Shown: positions 50,705 through 60,123, counted from the first letter of the stretch. The stretch: 64,000 bases of DNA from Nodosilinea sp. PGN35 (GCF_029109325.1 NZ_JAQKQJ010000002.1:235310-299309); one strand, 5' to 3'. The notes: a model not told the origin generated them from the sequence alone. Program-made: numbers and translations.

Positions 50705-51090
50705 TATAATAAGTGAAACAATGAATCCCATAAATAGGTCATAACTCCTATTTATACAGACCTCGTTATCGATTTCTGGCTCCCCTGAGTTAGACCATAA
50801 ACGAGTACTGGCAGTTAGAACGCAAAAGCTGTTGCGCTAGATTCAGGCAGTTTATCGCCATAGATTACCTGAATCAGTGCCGAAATGCTTGGCATGGGCG
50901 TACAGCGTCTAGCGTTTAGCTGCTATTTTCACAATCCAAACAGGTCATAGGCTAAGGGATTTCAAACCCTAACTCATCAAGCCTGATCCTTTAGTCGGTG
51001 CCCCCACTTCACGGCTCTCAAATCAAGCTAGCTGCCCAGGTACTGGCTGCCAGGTAATCGATCTACCTGGCAGCAGGGGCCTTTGTTTTA
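50705..51090 (+). ncRNA. Candidate structured non-coding RNA
   Basis: A consensus -10 box TATAAT at 50705-50710 lacks a clear -35. It is followed by sequence with several perfect short stems: ATAAATAGG/CCTATTTAT near 50730-50755, GATTCAGG/CCTGAATC near 50841-50877, and an 11-bp terminal hairpin at 51046-51074 with a T-rich tail. No protein-coding frame of note occurs on either strand. The layout (promoter element, hairpins, terminator) suggests an independent transcript of about 370 bases or a leader of the acyl-CoA ligase gene. It matches no RNA family I can recognise. Confidence 0.3.
51046..51090 (+). terminator. Terminator-like hairpin 135 bases before the acyl-CoA ligase gene
   Basis: GCTGCCAGGTA pairs with TACCTGGCAGC around the loop ATCGATC, followed by GGGGCCTTTGTTTT. 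It would end a transcript coming from the upstream intergenic region or act as an attenuator for the next gene. Confidence 0.55.
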
Positions 51091-51225
51091 TCTAGGCGCT
51101 CGATCGCCCCTTGTCGTTGCCAAGAAAACTTTTTGGCAACGACCCATTGCTAAATCAATTCTTCAGTCAACCCAGACGCGAACGGGCTGCCGTTTTAGGC
51201 CATTTCCCTTCACCCTTCTGCCGCC

Positions 51226-53196
51226 ATGACTACTCCATTGCTCCACTCTGCTACCCATCGCACCCTCCCCTCCTTACTTAAAACCGACGATCGCACCCCC
51301 ATCGCGCCCGATCGCACCCTCAACCAGTGGCGCAATGGTCGCTGGCAGTCGTTCTCCACCGAGGCGCTGCAGCGGGCGGTGGAGGAGTTGGCCCTGGGAC
51401 TAGAGACCTTTGGGCTGAAGCGGGGCGATCGCATTGCCCTGATCATGCACAGCGACGTGGGGTTTGCGATCGCCGACCTCGGCACCCTGCTGGCCGGGTT
51501 TGTCAACGTGCCCATCGACCTTACTCAGACCATCGAAAACATTCTGCTAATTTTGCAGGAGGTGGAAGCGCCCCTGCTGGTGGTGTCTAATCTTGACCTA
51601 CTCGACCAGATCCGGCCCTATCTGTGGGAGGTGCCCACCTTGAAGGCTGTGATTGTGGCTGAGGTGGCTGAGAAGTGGGGGGGTGGGAGAGTGATGGAGT
51701 GGGGAGATGAGGGAGAGGGAGGAGCAAGCTTGCCGACTCCGTCCCCTGATGCTTGTTTGCAGATTCCTCACCTGCTGTGTGAGGCTCAGGTGCAGCAGCC
51801 CTGTCCGCCGGTACCCATGCCCCAGAGTCTGCGGGTGTGCTCGTTGGCCGAGGTGCGTCGCTGGGGGCGGCAGCGGTGGTCGGCCCAGGCGGTTCAGGCT
51901 CTGGAGGATGCGATCACCCCCGCCGATCTCGCCACCGTCATCTACATCGCTAGCGAGACCAAGCGCCCCAAGGGGGTGATGCTCAGCCACGGGGCGATCG
52001 CCGCCAATGCCCTGGCCGCCTTTGCCAGCTACCCTCACCTCCAGCATGGCCCCGACGAGGTGGCCCTGCTATTTTTGCCCCTCACCCACATCTTTGCCCG
52101 TGTGTTTTTGTATGGGCACTTGGCCTGGGGCCACAGCATTTACTTTTCCGACCCCAACCACCTGGTCAAGCACCTGCGCCGGGTCAGGCCCACCTTCGTG
52201 ATCACCGTGCCCCGGTTTTTAGAAAAAGTCCACGAGCGCATTCTCGACCACGCCCACCACCTCAGTCGCTTCGATCGCCGCGTGCTGCTCTGGGCCATCC
52301 AGCTCACCGCCCGGTTTGACCCCAACCAGCCGCCCCAGGGGCTCTACCGCCTGCAAATGCAGCTGGCCGAACGGCTGGTATTCCCCAAATGGCGCGCGGT
52401 GTTTGGCGGGCGGCTCAAAGCCTGCATCTGCGGCGGCGCGGCCCTTTCCGGCGACCTGGTGAAATTTTTTTCGGCAGCGGGGGTGCCCGTCTACCAGGGC
52501 TACGGCCTCACCGAAACCAGCGGCGTGCTCACCTACACCCGTGAGGGCCACAACCGCCCCGGCACCGTTGGCCCCCCCATCCCCGGCGTCGAAGTGGCGA
52601 TCGCCCCTGATCAGGAAATTCTCGTCCGCGCCCCCTTCCTCATGCAGGGCTACTACCGTGACCCCAAAGCTAGCAACGCCGCCCTCACCGCCGACGGCTG
52701 GCTGCACACAGGCGACCTCGGCCACCTCGACGCCGACGGCTTTCTCACCGTCACCGGGGTCAAAAAGGCCCTGTTCAAACTCTGCACCGGCAAATACGTC
52801 TCCCCCCGCCCCCTGGAAGAAGAACTATCCGCCTCCCCTCTCGTCGCCCAGGCCGTCACCGTCGGAGCCAACCGCAAATTCTGCGCCATGGTGATCGTCC
52901 CCGAACTGGAGCCCCTCCGTCGTCAAGCCCAGGCCTGGGACCTCGACACTGCCTCCCCCGACTGGTGGCACCACCCCCGCATCACCGCCCTCTACCAAAG
53001 CCTGATCGACAGCGCCAACTGTCACCTGCCCTACTGGGCCACCGTGCGCAAGTTTGCCCTGGTCGAGCGCAGCGAGGAGCTGGCAGCGGCGGTGGAGAGG
53101 CTGTATGGGGATGGGGGCGGTCGGGGAGATAGGGAGGATGGGGAAGGTGGAGGGGAGAGTTGTCCGGTGTATGCGCGATCGCTGGTGGGAGGGTGA
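51226..53196 (+). CDS. Long-chain acyl-CoA ligase-like protein with altered motifs and repeat inserts
   Basis: A 656-aa adenylate-forming enzyme of the long-chain fatty-acid ligase type. GYGLTETSG, WLHTGDLGHLDADGF and FKLCTGKYVSP are present. The phosphate-binding loop, normally YTSGTTGxPKGV, reads YIASETKRPKGV; the conserved GRxK is GVKK. The C-terminal lysine-bearing end (LTPTLKLKR-type) is missing, replaced by GDGGGRGDREDGEGGGES encoded by G-rich repeat. A second repeat insert occupies about residues 145-172. It heads a beta-oxidation cluster and should activate fatty acids, but the altered core raises doubt that it is an active ligase. Confidence 0.8.
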   Translation: MTTPLLHSATHRTLPSLLKTDDRTPIAPDRTLNQWRNGRWQSFSTEALQRAVEELALGLETFGLKRGDRIALIMHSDVGFAIADLGTLLAGFVNVPIDLTQTIENILLILQEVEAPLLVVSNLDLLDQIRPYLWEVPTLKAVIVAEVAEKWGGGRVMEWGDEGEGGASLPTPSPDACLQIPHLLCEAQVQQPCPPVPMPQSLRVCSLAEVRRWGRQRWSAQAVQALEDAITPADLATVIYIASETKRPKGVMLSHGAIAANALAAFASYPHLQHGPDEVALLFLPLTHIFARVFLYGHLAWGHSIYFSDPNHLVKHLRRVRPTFVITVPRFLEKVHERILDHAHHLSRFDRRVLLWAIQLTARFDPNQPPQGLYRLQMQLAERLVFPKWRAVFGGRLKACICGGAALSGDLVKFFSAAGVPVYQGYGLTETSGVLTYTREGHNRPGTVGPPIPGVEVAIAPDQEILVRAPFLMQGYYRDPKASNAALTADGWLHTGDLGHLDADGFLTVTGVKKALFKLCTGKYVSPRPLEEELSASPLVAQAVTVGANRKFCAMVIVPELEPLRRQAQAWDLDTASPDWWHHPRITALYQSLIDSANCHLPYWATVRKFALVERSEELAAAVERLYGDGGGRGDREDGEGGGESCPVYARSLVGG

Positions 53197-53248
53197 AAAT
53201 GTAGAGTTTTGAGTTTTAAGTTTTGAGTTTTAAGTTTTGAATTAAAGA
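53090..53248. repeat. Repeat DNA at the end of and after the ligase gene
   Basis: G-rich degenerate heptamers encode the ligase tail and then give way to AGTTTTG/AGTTTTA heptamers (53204-53242), the complement of the CAAAACT units at 53770-53860. Confidence 0.75.
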
Positions 53249-53328
53249 CGTAGCGTGGGTTAGGTGATCAGAGGAAAAATGGAAAAATCGACTGATCAAG
53301 TGCCGCCGTAACCCACGATCTTTCTCAA
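53249..53328. repeat. Dispersed repeat C, copy 2
   Basis: CGTAGCGTGGGTTAGG at the left and GCCGTAACCCACG at the right, the same ends as 40686-40754 with a different interior. Confidence 0.55.
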
Positions 53329-53344
53329 AAAGAATCCCAATTTT

Positions 53345-53692
53345 TCAGGAGGTGGTTTGAGTAGTTTTAACGATCGCAGTGAGAATACGTATTAGTTCAT
53401 CAATTTGGCCCAGCTCAGCTCTAAGCTCAATGTCAGCCAGATTCGATTCTTTGAGAAGGCGCAGCCAATACCTTGTCTCTCTAGCTTCCTTAGAAGCGAT
53501 CGCCATTTTCGATAAAAAGTCTCTTCGGCTCTGTGCCGCTGTGGCCTCTTCAACATTAGCGCCAATACTAGTACCACTCCGCAACAGTTGCTTAGAAATC
53601 ACAAACTCTCTCTGAACCTGTAATTGCTTATAAAGAGCAATGATCCCCAACGCAAACTCAAAACTCTTCCTCTGAGCAATACTCTCAGCCAT
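53345..53692 (-). CDS. Four-helix-bundle (S23/IVS-type) protein
   Basis: A 115-aa all-helical protein with the S23 signature: KSFEFALGIIALYKQLQ, LRSGTSIGANVEEATAAQSRRDF, KMAIASKEARETRYWLRLL. The family was first found in 23S rRNA intervening sequences but is also common as free-standing genes with unknown function, sometimes in variable loci. Here it sits in opposite orientation inside the beta-oxidation cluster, bordered by heptamer repeats on both sides, so it was probably inserted there. Confidence 0.9.
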   Translation of the reverse strand: MAESIAQRKSFEFALGIIALYKQLQVQREFVISKQLLRSGTSIGANVEEATAAQSRRDFLSKMAIASKEARETRYWLRLLKESNLADIELRAELGQIDELIRILTAIVKTTQTTS

Positions 53693-53699
53693 AGCCTCA

Positions 53700-53870
53700 C
53701 CCTATACCCAACCCCTAAAATTCCCAATTCTTCCTCACTTTCACCTAAAACCCCAAAACTCCTTGCCCCTCCCCCAATTCAAAACTCAAAACTTAAAACT
53801 AAGAACTTAAAACTCTCCACCCCTCCCCAAACTCAAAACTCAAAACTAAGAACTCAAAACTTCCCAAGGA
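53700..53870. repeat. CAAAACT heptamer repeats
   Basis: Runs of CTCAAAA/CTTAAAA/CTAAGAA units separated by C-rich stretches. Non-coding, directly before the next gene. Similar arrays are at 57740-57775 and 60515-60600. Confidence 0.85.
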
Positions 53871-53877
53871 GCCCACC

Positions 53878-56250
53878 ATGCAACCACCCTTCCGCACCGC
53901 CGCCGTCCTCGGAGCCGGGGTCATGGGTACCCAGATCGCCGCCCATCTGGCCAACGCCGGGCTGACGGTTCACCTGCTAGAACTTCCCGCCAAAGAGGGC
54001 AACAAAAACGACCTGGTCGAAGGAGCCTTTAAGAAAGCCTGCAAGCAGTCGCCGCCAATTTTCTACAGTCAGCAGGCGGTGAAGCGCGTCATCCTCGGTA
54101 ACTACGAAGAGCATTTCGATCGCCTATCCACCATCGATTGGGTGATTGAAGCCGTGGTCGAAAACCTCGCCGTCAAGCAAGATCTATTTATGCGGGTCGA
54201 GCGCACCGTGGGGCCAACCACGGTGATTTCCACCAACACCAGCGGGCTGCTGATTCGCCAGGTGGCGGAGGGGCGATCCAAATCCTTCAAAAAACGATTT
54301 TTGGGCACTCACTTCTTCAACCCGCCCCGCTACCTGAAGCTGCTCGAACTCATCCCCACCGCCGATACTGACCCCGCCGTGGTTGAGCGCGTGGCCGCCT
54401 TTGGTCGAGACAGGCTGGGCAAAGGCATTGTCGTCGCCAAAGACACCCCCAACTTCATCGCCAACCGCATTGGCGTGTTTGTGTCGATGCTGGGTCTGCG
54501 ATCGTTCATCCAGGGCGACTACACCATCGAAGAGATCGACACCCTCACCGGCACCCTGGTGGGCAGGCCCAAGTCGGCCACCTTCCGCACCGCTGACCTG
54601 GTGGGCCTCGACACCCTGCTCTACGTCGCCGACAACCTCTATCCCGCCATTGGCCACGACGAGCGGCGCGACCTGTTTCAGCCCCCCGAGCTGATGCGTA
54701 AGCTGGTGGCCACCGGCACTCTGGGGGCCAAGTCGGGCCAGGGCTTTTACAAAAAAGTAGACGGCGAAATTCGATCGCTGAATCCCCAGACCTTTGGCTA
54801 CGACTCGCCTCGCCCCCTCAACCTGGGCAACCTCGACGGGCTGAAGAAACAGGATTTAGCGGAACGGCTGCGCCACCTGTATAGAGACCATGGTCGCGCC
54901 GGAGCCTTCTTCCGCCAGACCATGCTCGAAACCCTGGCCTACAGCGCCCACCGCATTCCCGAAATTGCCGACAGCCCCGCCGACATCGATCGCGCCATGG
55001 CCTGGGGCTTTGGCTGGGAGCTCGGCCCCTTCGCCATCTGGGATGCCCTCGGGTTTGACCGGGTGATTCAGGACATGACCCAGGCCGGGCTGACCCTGCC
55101 CCCCTGGGTAAAACGCATGCAGGAAACCGGGGCCACGGGCTTCTACAATGCCGACCCCGCCCTCACCGCCCCCTCCGTCTACGTCCCCGGCGAGTACTAC
55201 GTACCTCTAGCAGTGCCCACCAACGAACTCCACCTCGCCGACCTCAAAGAACGGCCCACCCTCTGGCACAACAGCGAAGCCGCCCTGCTCGACGCGGGCG
55301 ACGGCGTTGCTCTGTTCGAGTTTCGCTCTAAGGCCAACACCCTCAGTACCAAAGTGGTCGAGGGCTTAGACGCCGCTCTGGATTGGCTCGAAACCCACGA
55401 CAACTACCACGGCATGGTGATCGGCAACGAAGGCCCCAACTTCTGCGTCGGCATCAACCTGGCCGAGGTCGGCAAAATCGCCCAGTGGGAAAACCTCAAC
55501 CCCCTCAACCGCAACCATCGCACCATCGCCAAACTACTCCACGACGTTCAAACTCTGGTGCAGCGTATCTACTACTTCCCCAAACCCGTGGTCGCCGCCA
55601 TCCATGGCCGGGCGCTGGGGGGCGGCTGCGAACTCGCCATGGCCTGCCCCCACGTGGTCGCCGACGCCGAAACCTACATCGGCCTGGTGGAACTCGGCGT
55701 CGGCCTCATTCCCGCCGGGGGTGGCCTCATGCGCCTGGCCCGCTGGGCCGCTGATCGCGCCATCTCCGACGAACCCGCCGACATTCTGCCCTGGTTAAAG
55801 CAGGTCTTCCGCACCGTCGGCATGGCCCAGGTCTCTAACAGCGCCCAGGAAGGCATCGAGCTGGGCTTCTTGCCCGCCACCACGCAGATCGTGATGAACG
55901 GCGATCGCCGCCTCTACGCCGCCAAGCAAGAAGTGCTCTGCCTGCACCGCATGGGCTACGCGCCCCCACCCCGCCAGCCCATCCCCGTCCTCGGCCAACC
56001 CGCCCGCGCCATCCTCGACCATATGGCCTACGTTATGCACGCCGGCAGCTACATCAGCGACTACGATCGCGCCCTCGCCCACCGCCTCGCCTACGTCCTC
56101 ACCGGCGGCGACCTCACCGTCCCCGCCGCCGTCGATGAGTCCTATCTCTTCAATTTAGAACGCGACAATTTCCTCCCCCTGATCGACGAACCCAAGACCA
56201 AAGAGCGACTGCTGCACATGCTGAAGACGAAGAAACCGCTGAGGAATTAG
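53878..56250 (+). CDS. FadN-like 3-hydroxyacyl-CoA dehydrogenase / enoyl-CoA hydratase
   Basis: A 790-aa bifunctional beta-oxidation enzyme. The N-terminal NAD-binding domain has VLGAGVMGTQIAAHLANAG, NTSGLLIRQVAEG and GTHFFNPPRYLKLLELI. Two 3HCDH C-terminal domains follow (NRIGVFVSMLGLRSFI; AFFRQTMLETLAYSAHRI). The C-terminal crotonase domain (about 470-680) has HGRALGGGCELAMACP and VELGVGLIPAGGG, retaining both catalytic Glu residues. The order, dehydrogenase first and hydratase last, is that of FadN of Bacillus type rather than FadB. It should convert enoyl-CoA to 3-ketoacyl-CoA, the substrate of the following thiolase. The ATG is preceded by AAGGAG. Confidence 0.92.
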   Translation: MQPPFRTAAVLGAGVMGTQIAAHLANAGLTVHLLELPAKEGNKNDLVEGAFKKACKQSPPIFYSQQAVKRVILGNYEEHFDRLSTIDWVIEAVVENLAVKQDLFMRVERTVGPTTVISTNTSGLLIRQVAEGRSKSFKKRFLGTHFFNPPRYLKLLELIPTADTDPAVVERVAAFGRDRLGKGIVVAKDTPNFIANRIGVFVSMLGLRSFIQGDYTIEEIDTLTGTLVGRPKSATFRTADLVGLDTLLYVADNLYPAIGHDERRDLFQPPELMRKLVATGTLGAKSGQGFYKKVDGEIRSLNPQTFGYDSPRPLNLGNLDGLKKQDLAERLRHLYRDHGRAGAFFRQTMLETLAYSAHRIPEIADSPADIDRAMAWGFGWELGPFAIWDALGFDRVIQDMTQAGLTLPPWVKRMQETGATGFYNADPALTAPSVYVPGEYYVPLAVPTNELHLADLKERPTLWHNSEAALLDAGDGVALFEFRSKANTLSTKVVEGLDAALDWLETHDNYHGMVIGNEGPNFCVGINLAEVGKIAQWENLNPLNRNHRTIAKLLHDVQTLVQRIYYFPKPVVAAIHGRALGGGCELAMACPHVVADAETYIGLVELGVGLIPAGGGLMRLARWAADRAISDEPADILPWLKQVFRTVGMAQVSNSAQEGIELGFLPATTQIVMNGDRRLYAAKQEVLCLHRMGYAPPPRQPIPVLGQPARAILDHMAYVMHAGSYISDYDRALAHRLAYVLTGGDLTVPAAVDESYLFNLERDNFLPLIDEPKTKERLLHMLKTKKPLRN

Positions 56251-56400
56251 GGAGTGATGGGGTGATGGAGTAATGGGGTGATGGAGTGTTTGTGTAATCC
56301 AGCCCCCGCTCTCCTACCCCATCACTCCCCTACTCCCCAACTCCATTACTCTCCCACTCCCCCACTCCCCCACCCCATCACTCCCCTACCCAAACCCCGC
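56235..56400. repeat. Heptamer repeat between fadN-like and thiolase genes
   Basis: GATGGGG/GTGATGG units are followed by their complements CTCCCCCAC/CATCACTCC, so the stretch can fold back on itself. Non-coding. Confidence 0.75.
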
Positions 56401-56401
56401 C

Positions 56402-57586
56402 ATGAACAACACCCCTTACATCACCACCACCGTCCGCACCGCCGTGGGCAAAGCGCCCCGAGGCACCCTGCGCCACACCCGCCCCGATGACCTGGGGGCC
56501 GCCGCCGTGCGAGGGACACTGGAACGCATTCCCGCTCTGGTCTCTGACCACATCGACGACGTGATCATGGGCTGCGCTATGCCCGAGGCCGAGCAGGGGT
56601 ACAACCTGGGTCGGCTGATTGCTCTGCGAGCCGGTTTGCCCGACTCGGTTTCTGGTGTCACCGTTAACCGACTCTGCGCCTCGGGGCTGCAATCTATCGC
56701 CATGGCCACCCAGGCCGTCGCCTGGGGCCAGGCCGATGTGATTGTGGCGGGCGGCGTCGAGTCCATGAGCCTCATCCCCATGGGCGGGCACCAGTTTTCT
56801 CCCAGCACCGAGCTGTTTGCCGAGCAGCCCGATGCCTACATGCCCATGGGCCTGACCGCTGAGAACGTCGCTGAGCGCTTCGGGATCTCCCGCGCCGACC
56901 AGGATGCCTTTGCCCTGCGATCGCACCAAAAAGCCCTCGCCGCCCAGGCCGCCGGTCGGTTCAAAGCCGAAATTGTGCCCGTCACCGTGCGCACCACCGA
57001 CTATCTCGACGGCCAGCCCCACGCCCAAGAGCTGACCTTCGACACCGACGAAGGCCCCCGCGCCGACACCAGCCTGGAGGCCCTGGCCCAGCTCAAGCCC
57101 GTCTTTAAAGCCAACGGCACCGTCACCGCCGGCACCTCTTCCCAAATGTCTGACGGGGCCGCTGCCACCGTCGTCATGGGCGAAACCACCCTCCGCGAAC
57201 TCGGCCTGCAACCCCTCGGTCGCCTGCTCGGCTTCGCCGTCGCCGGAGTGCCCCCCGAGATCATGGGCATCGGCCCCATCGCCGCCGTTCCCAAAGTGCT
57301 CAAGCAGGTCGGCCTCACCCTCGCCGACATCGGCCTGATCGAGCTCAACGAAGCCTTCGCCGCCCAATCCCTCGCTGTCATTCGCGAACTGGGGCTGAAC
57401 GAAGACATTGTAAATGTGAACGGGGGTGCGATCGCCCTCGGCCACCCCCTGGGCTGCTCCGGCGCAAAACTCACCGCCACCCTGCTCCACGAAATGCAGC
57501 GACGCAGCACCCGCTACGGCCTGGTCACCATGTGCGTCGGCGGCGGCATGGGCGCAGCGGGGGTGTTTGAGAATTTGATGCGTTAA
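56402..57586 (+). CDS. fadA: Acetyl-CoA C-acyltransferase (beta-oxidation thiolase)
   Basis: A 394-aa thiolase with the acyl-acceptor cysteine in [11 protein letters not shown] (Cys92), the His of [15 protein letters not shown] and the catalytic Cys of [11 protein letters not shown]. Length and motifs match degradative 3-ketoacyl-CoA thiolases. It cleaves 3-ketoacyl-CoA with CoA to give acetyl-CoA and a shortened acyl-CoA. It follows the dehydrogenase/hydratase gene by about 150 bases of repeat DNA and precedes the acyl-CoA dehydrogenase gene. Confidence 0.93.
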   Translation: MNNTPYITTTVRTAVGKAPRGTLRHTRPDDLGAAAVRGTLERIPALVSDHIDDVIMGCAMPEAEQGYNLGRLIALRAGLPDSVSGVTVNRLCASGLQSIAMATQAVAWGQADVIVAGGVESMSLIPMGGHQFSPSTELFAEQPDAYMPMGLTAENVAERFGISRADQDAFALRSHQKALAAQAAGRFKAEIVPVTVRTTDYLDGQPHAQELTFDTDEGPRADTSLEALAQLKPVFKANGTVTAGTSSQMSDGAAATVVMGETTLRELGLQPLGRLLGFAVAGVPPEIMGIGPIAAVPKVLKQVGLTLADIGLIELNEAFAAQSLAVIRELGLNEDIVNVNGGAIALGHPLGCSGAKLTATLLHEMQRRSTRYGLVTMCVGGGMGAAGVFENLMR

Positions 57587-57607
57587 ATCGAAGGATCAAA
57601 ACCACCT

Positions 57608-57723
57608 CCCCTCCTGGGAGGGGTGCCCGTAGGGCGGGGTGGGTCAACTTTGGCATTGAAAGCCATTCGTCTCCGAAATATACCCGGCAAAGATTAACCC
57701 ACCCCTACCCCTCCCAGGAGGGG
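57608..57723. repeat. Dispersed inverted-repeat element A, copy 2
   Basis: Ends CCCCTCCTGGGAGGGG and CCCCTCCCAGGAGGGG bound GTGCCCGTAGGGCGGGGTG on one side and AACCCACCCCTACC on the other. Compared with 11801-11923 it is inverted and its interior differs. It lies between fadA and the acyl-CoA dehydrogenase gene. Confidence 0.7.
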
Positions 57724-57792
57724 ACAGCCATGCTCTAGACATTCAAGAACTCAAAACTCAAAACTCAAAACTCTCACCACCCCAGGCCCACC

Positions 57793-60123
57793 ATGCTCCT
57801 ACCTACCCTTCTCCTCTCCCTCACCATCGTCCTCATTCTTCTAGTCACTGTCCCGTGGCTCCGTCGCCCCCTTGTTTCAACCCCCTTCGGGAAAGCGGCG
57901 ATCAAACGTCTGCCCAAAATCTCCGACACCGAGCGCGCCGCGATCGAAGCAGGCCAGGTCTGGGTCGAGGGCGAATTTTTCTCAGGGAAACCCGACTGGC
58001 AAAGGATTCTGAATGAGCCCTATCCCCAGGTGCCGCTCGAGGTGCAGGCCTTTCTCGATGGGCCGGTGGAGCGGGTCTGCCAGATGGCCACCGACTGGGA
58101 GATTTACCAGCGCAAAGACCTGCCCCCCGAGGTGTGGAAGTTTCTCAAGCATGAAAAATTCTTTGGCATGATGATTCCCCAGGAGTTTGGCGGCCTGGGC
58201 TTCTCGAACCTGGCCTACAGCGCCGTGATGGTGAAGCTGGCCTCCCGCTCCTTTACCCACGTGGCCACGGTGGGGGTGACCAACTCCCTTGGCCCGGCCA
58301 AGCTGCTGCTGCGCTACGGCACCCCCGAGCAAAAGGCCCGCTACCTACCGCGCCTGGCCATTGGCGAAGAAATTCCCTGCTTTGCGCTGACTGAGCCACT
58401 GGCCGGGTCGGATGCGGCCAGCCTCACCTCTCGCGGGGAGGTGTTTAAAGGCGACGACGGCCAGCTCTATCTGCGGCTGAACTGGCAGAAGCGGTACATC
58501 ACCCTGGGGGCGATCGCCACCCTGATTGGCCTTGCCTTCCGCCTCTACGACCCCGACAACCTGCTGGGCCTGGGCCACGACGTGGGCATCACCTGCGCTC
58601 TGGTGCCGCGAGAAACCCCTGGCGTCATCATCGACCATCGCCACGACCCCATGGGCGTACCCTTCTTTAACTCCCCCATCGAAGGCCACGACGTCGTGCT
58701 GCCCATCGACCAGATCATTGGCGGTGTCGCCCAGGCCGGCCAGGGTTGGAAGATGCTGATGCAGACCCTGGCGGCGGGGCGGGGCATTAGCTTCCCTGCC
58801 ACCTGCACCGGGGTGGCCAAGCTGGTGACGCGGGTGGCCAGCGCCCACAGCGTCGTACGCCAGCAGTTTGGCCTGCCCATTGGTCGCTTCGAGGGGGTTG
58901 AGGAACCTCTGGCCCGTATTGCCGGTTTAACCTACGTGGTCGATGCCGCCCGCCTCTACACCTGCGGCGCGGTGGATGGCGGGGCGCAGCCTGCGGTGGT
59001 GAGCGCGATCGCCAAATACCAAACCACCGAGCTGGCCCGCACCATCGTCAACGACGGCATGGATATCCTCGGCGGCTCCGGCATCTGTCGGGGGCCGCGC
59101 AACCTGCTGGCCCACGTCTACACCGCCATCCCCATCGCTATCACCGTCGAGGGGGCCAACATTCTCACCCGCACCCTGATGATCTTTGGCCAGGGCGTGA
59201 TCCGCTGCCACCCCTACCTCTACAGCGAAATTCAGGCTCTCTACGACAGCGATTGGGTGGCCTTTGACCGGCTACTGTGGGGCCACGTGGGCGCATTCAT
59301 TCGCAACGTCAGTCGATCCATGGGGCTGGGCCTCACCCAGGGACGCCTGGCCAAAGCCCCCGTCAGCGGCCCCACCGCCCCCTACTACCGCAAACTCTCC
59401 TGGGCCTCGGCCACCTTTGCTGTGCTCACCGATATGGCCCTAATTCGCTACGGCGGTAGCCTCAAGCGCCACGAAAACCTCACCGGACGCTACGCCGATG
59501 CCCTCTCCTGGCTGTACCTGACCAGCGCCGTGCTGCGCCGCTTTGAGGCCGAAGGGCGACCCGACGCCGACCTGGCCACCGTGCAGTGGGCCGCCCAGTA
59601 CGGCCTCACCCAAATTCAAACCGCCTTCGAGGGCATTGCCCGTAACCTGTCCCTGCCTGTTCTTGGGATGCTGCTCAAACCCGTTATGCTTTTGGGGCTG
59701 CGGCTAAATCCCCTGGCGACCCTGCCCAGCGATCGCCTCGCTCACCAGGTCGCTAACGATCTGCAAACCCTAGAAACAATGCGCGATCGCCTCACCGCAG
59801 GCATCCATCTGCCCACCGACCCCACCGAAGCCCTGGGCCGCCTGGAGCAGGCCCGCCGCCTCAGCCTCCAGGCCGCCCCCCTGCACCGCCGCCTCAAAGA
59901 CAACCTCCGCACCGGGCAGCTCGTCACCGACGGTTCAAAATCCCTAGAAACCCTCGCCCACCAGGCCGGGCTACTCACCCAAAACGAATGGGACCTGCTG
60001 ACCGCCGCAGACGAAGCCCGCACAGACGCCATCCAGGTAGACGCCTTCACCTTCGACCAGTACGCAGCCGGAAGCCAGGTAGATAGCCCAACTCTGCAAC
60101 CCCTGCTATCTGACAGAGGGTAG
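57793..60123 (+). CDS. fadE: FadE-type acyl-CoA dehydrogenase
   Basis: A 776-aa protein with an N-terminal hydrophobic segment (LLPTLLLSLTIVLILLVTVP), so it is probably membrane-associated. The acyl-CoA dehydrogenase core follows (GMMIPQEFGGLGFS, FALTEPLAGSDAASL, GRGISFPATCTGVAK, ILGGSGICRGPRN), then the long C-terminal DUF1974 extension typical of gamma-proteobacterial FadE. It oxidises acyl-CoA to 2-enoyl-CoA, the first beta-oxidation step. Its size is close to E. coli FadE. It ends the fad cluster. An intact FAD-binding region is suggested by the conserved TEPLAGSD. Confidence 0.92.
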   Translation: MLLPTLLLSLTIVLILLVTVPWLRRPLVSTPFGKAAIKRLPKISDTERAAIEAGQVWVEGEFFSGKPDWQRILNEPYPQVPLEVQAFLDGPVERVCQMATDWEIYQRKDLPPEVWKFLKHEKFFGMMIPQEFGGLGFSNLAYSAVMVKLASRSFTHVATVGVTNSLGPAKLLLRYGTPEQKARYLPRLAIGEEIPCFALTEPLAGSDAASLTSRGEVFKGDDGQLYLRLNWQKRYITLGAIATLIGLAFRLYDPDNLLGLGHDVGITCALVPRETPGVIIDHRHDPMGVPFFNSPIEGHDVVLPIDQIIGGVAQAGQGWKMLMQTLAAGRGISFPATCTGVAKLVTRVASAHSVVRQQFGLPIGRFEGVEEPLARIAGLTYVVDAARLYTCGAVDGGAQPAVVSAIAKYQTTELARTIVNDGMDILGGSGICRGPRNLLAHVYTAIPIAITVEGANILTRTLMIFGQGVIRCHPYLYSEIQALYDSDWVAFDRLLWGHVGAFIRNVSRSMGLGLTQGRLAKAPVSGPTAPYYRKLSWASATFAVLTDMALIRYGGSLKRHENLTGRYADALSWLYLTSAVLRRFEAEGRPDADLATVQWAAQYGLTQIQTAFEGIARNLSLPVLGMLLKPVMLLGLRLNPLATLPSDRLAHQVANDLQTLETMRDRLTAGIHLPTDPTEALGRLEQARRLSLQAAPLHRRLKDNLRTGQLVTDGSKSLETLAHQAGLLTQNEWDLLTAADEARTDAIQVDAFTFDQYAAGSQVDSPTLQPLLSDRG

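Noticed and set aside
56378..57490. A 370-codon minus-strand frame opposite the thiolase gene
   Set aside because: Gly/His-rich antisense shadow; the plus-strand thiolase has all catalytic residues.
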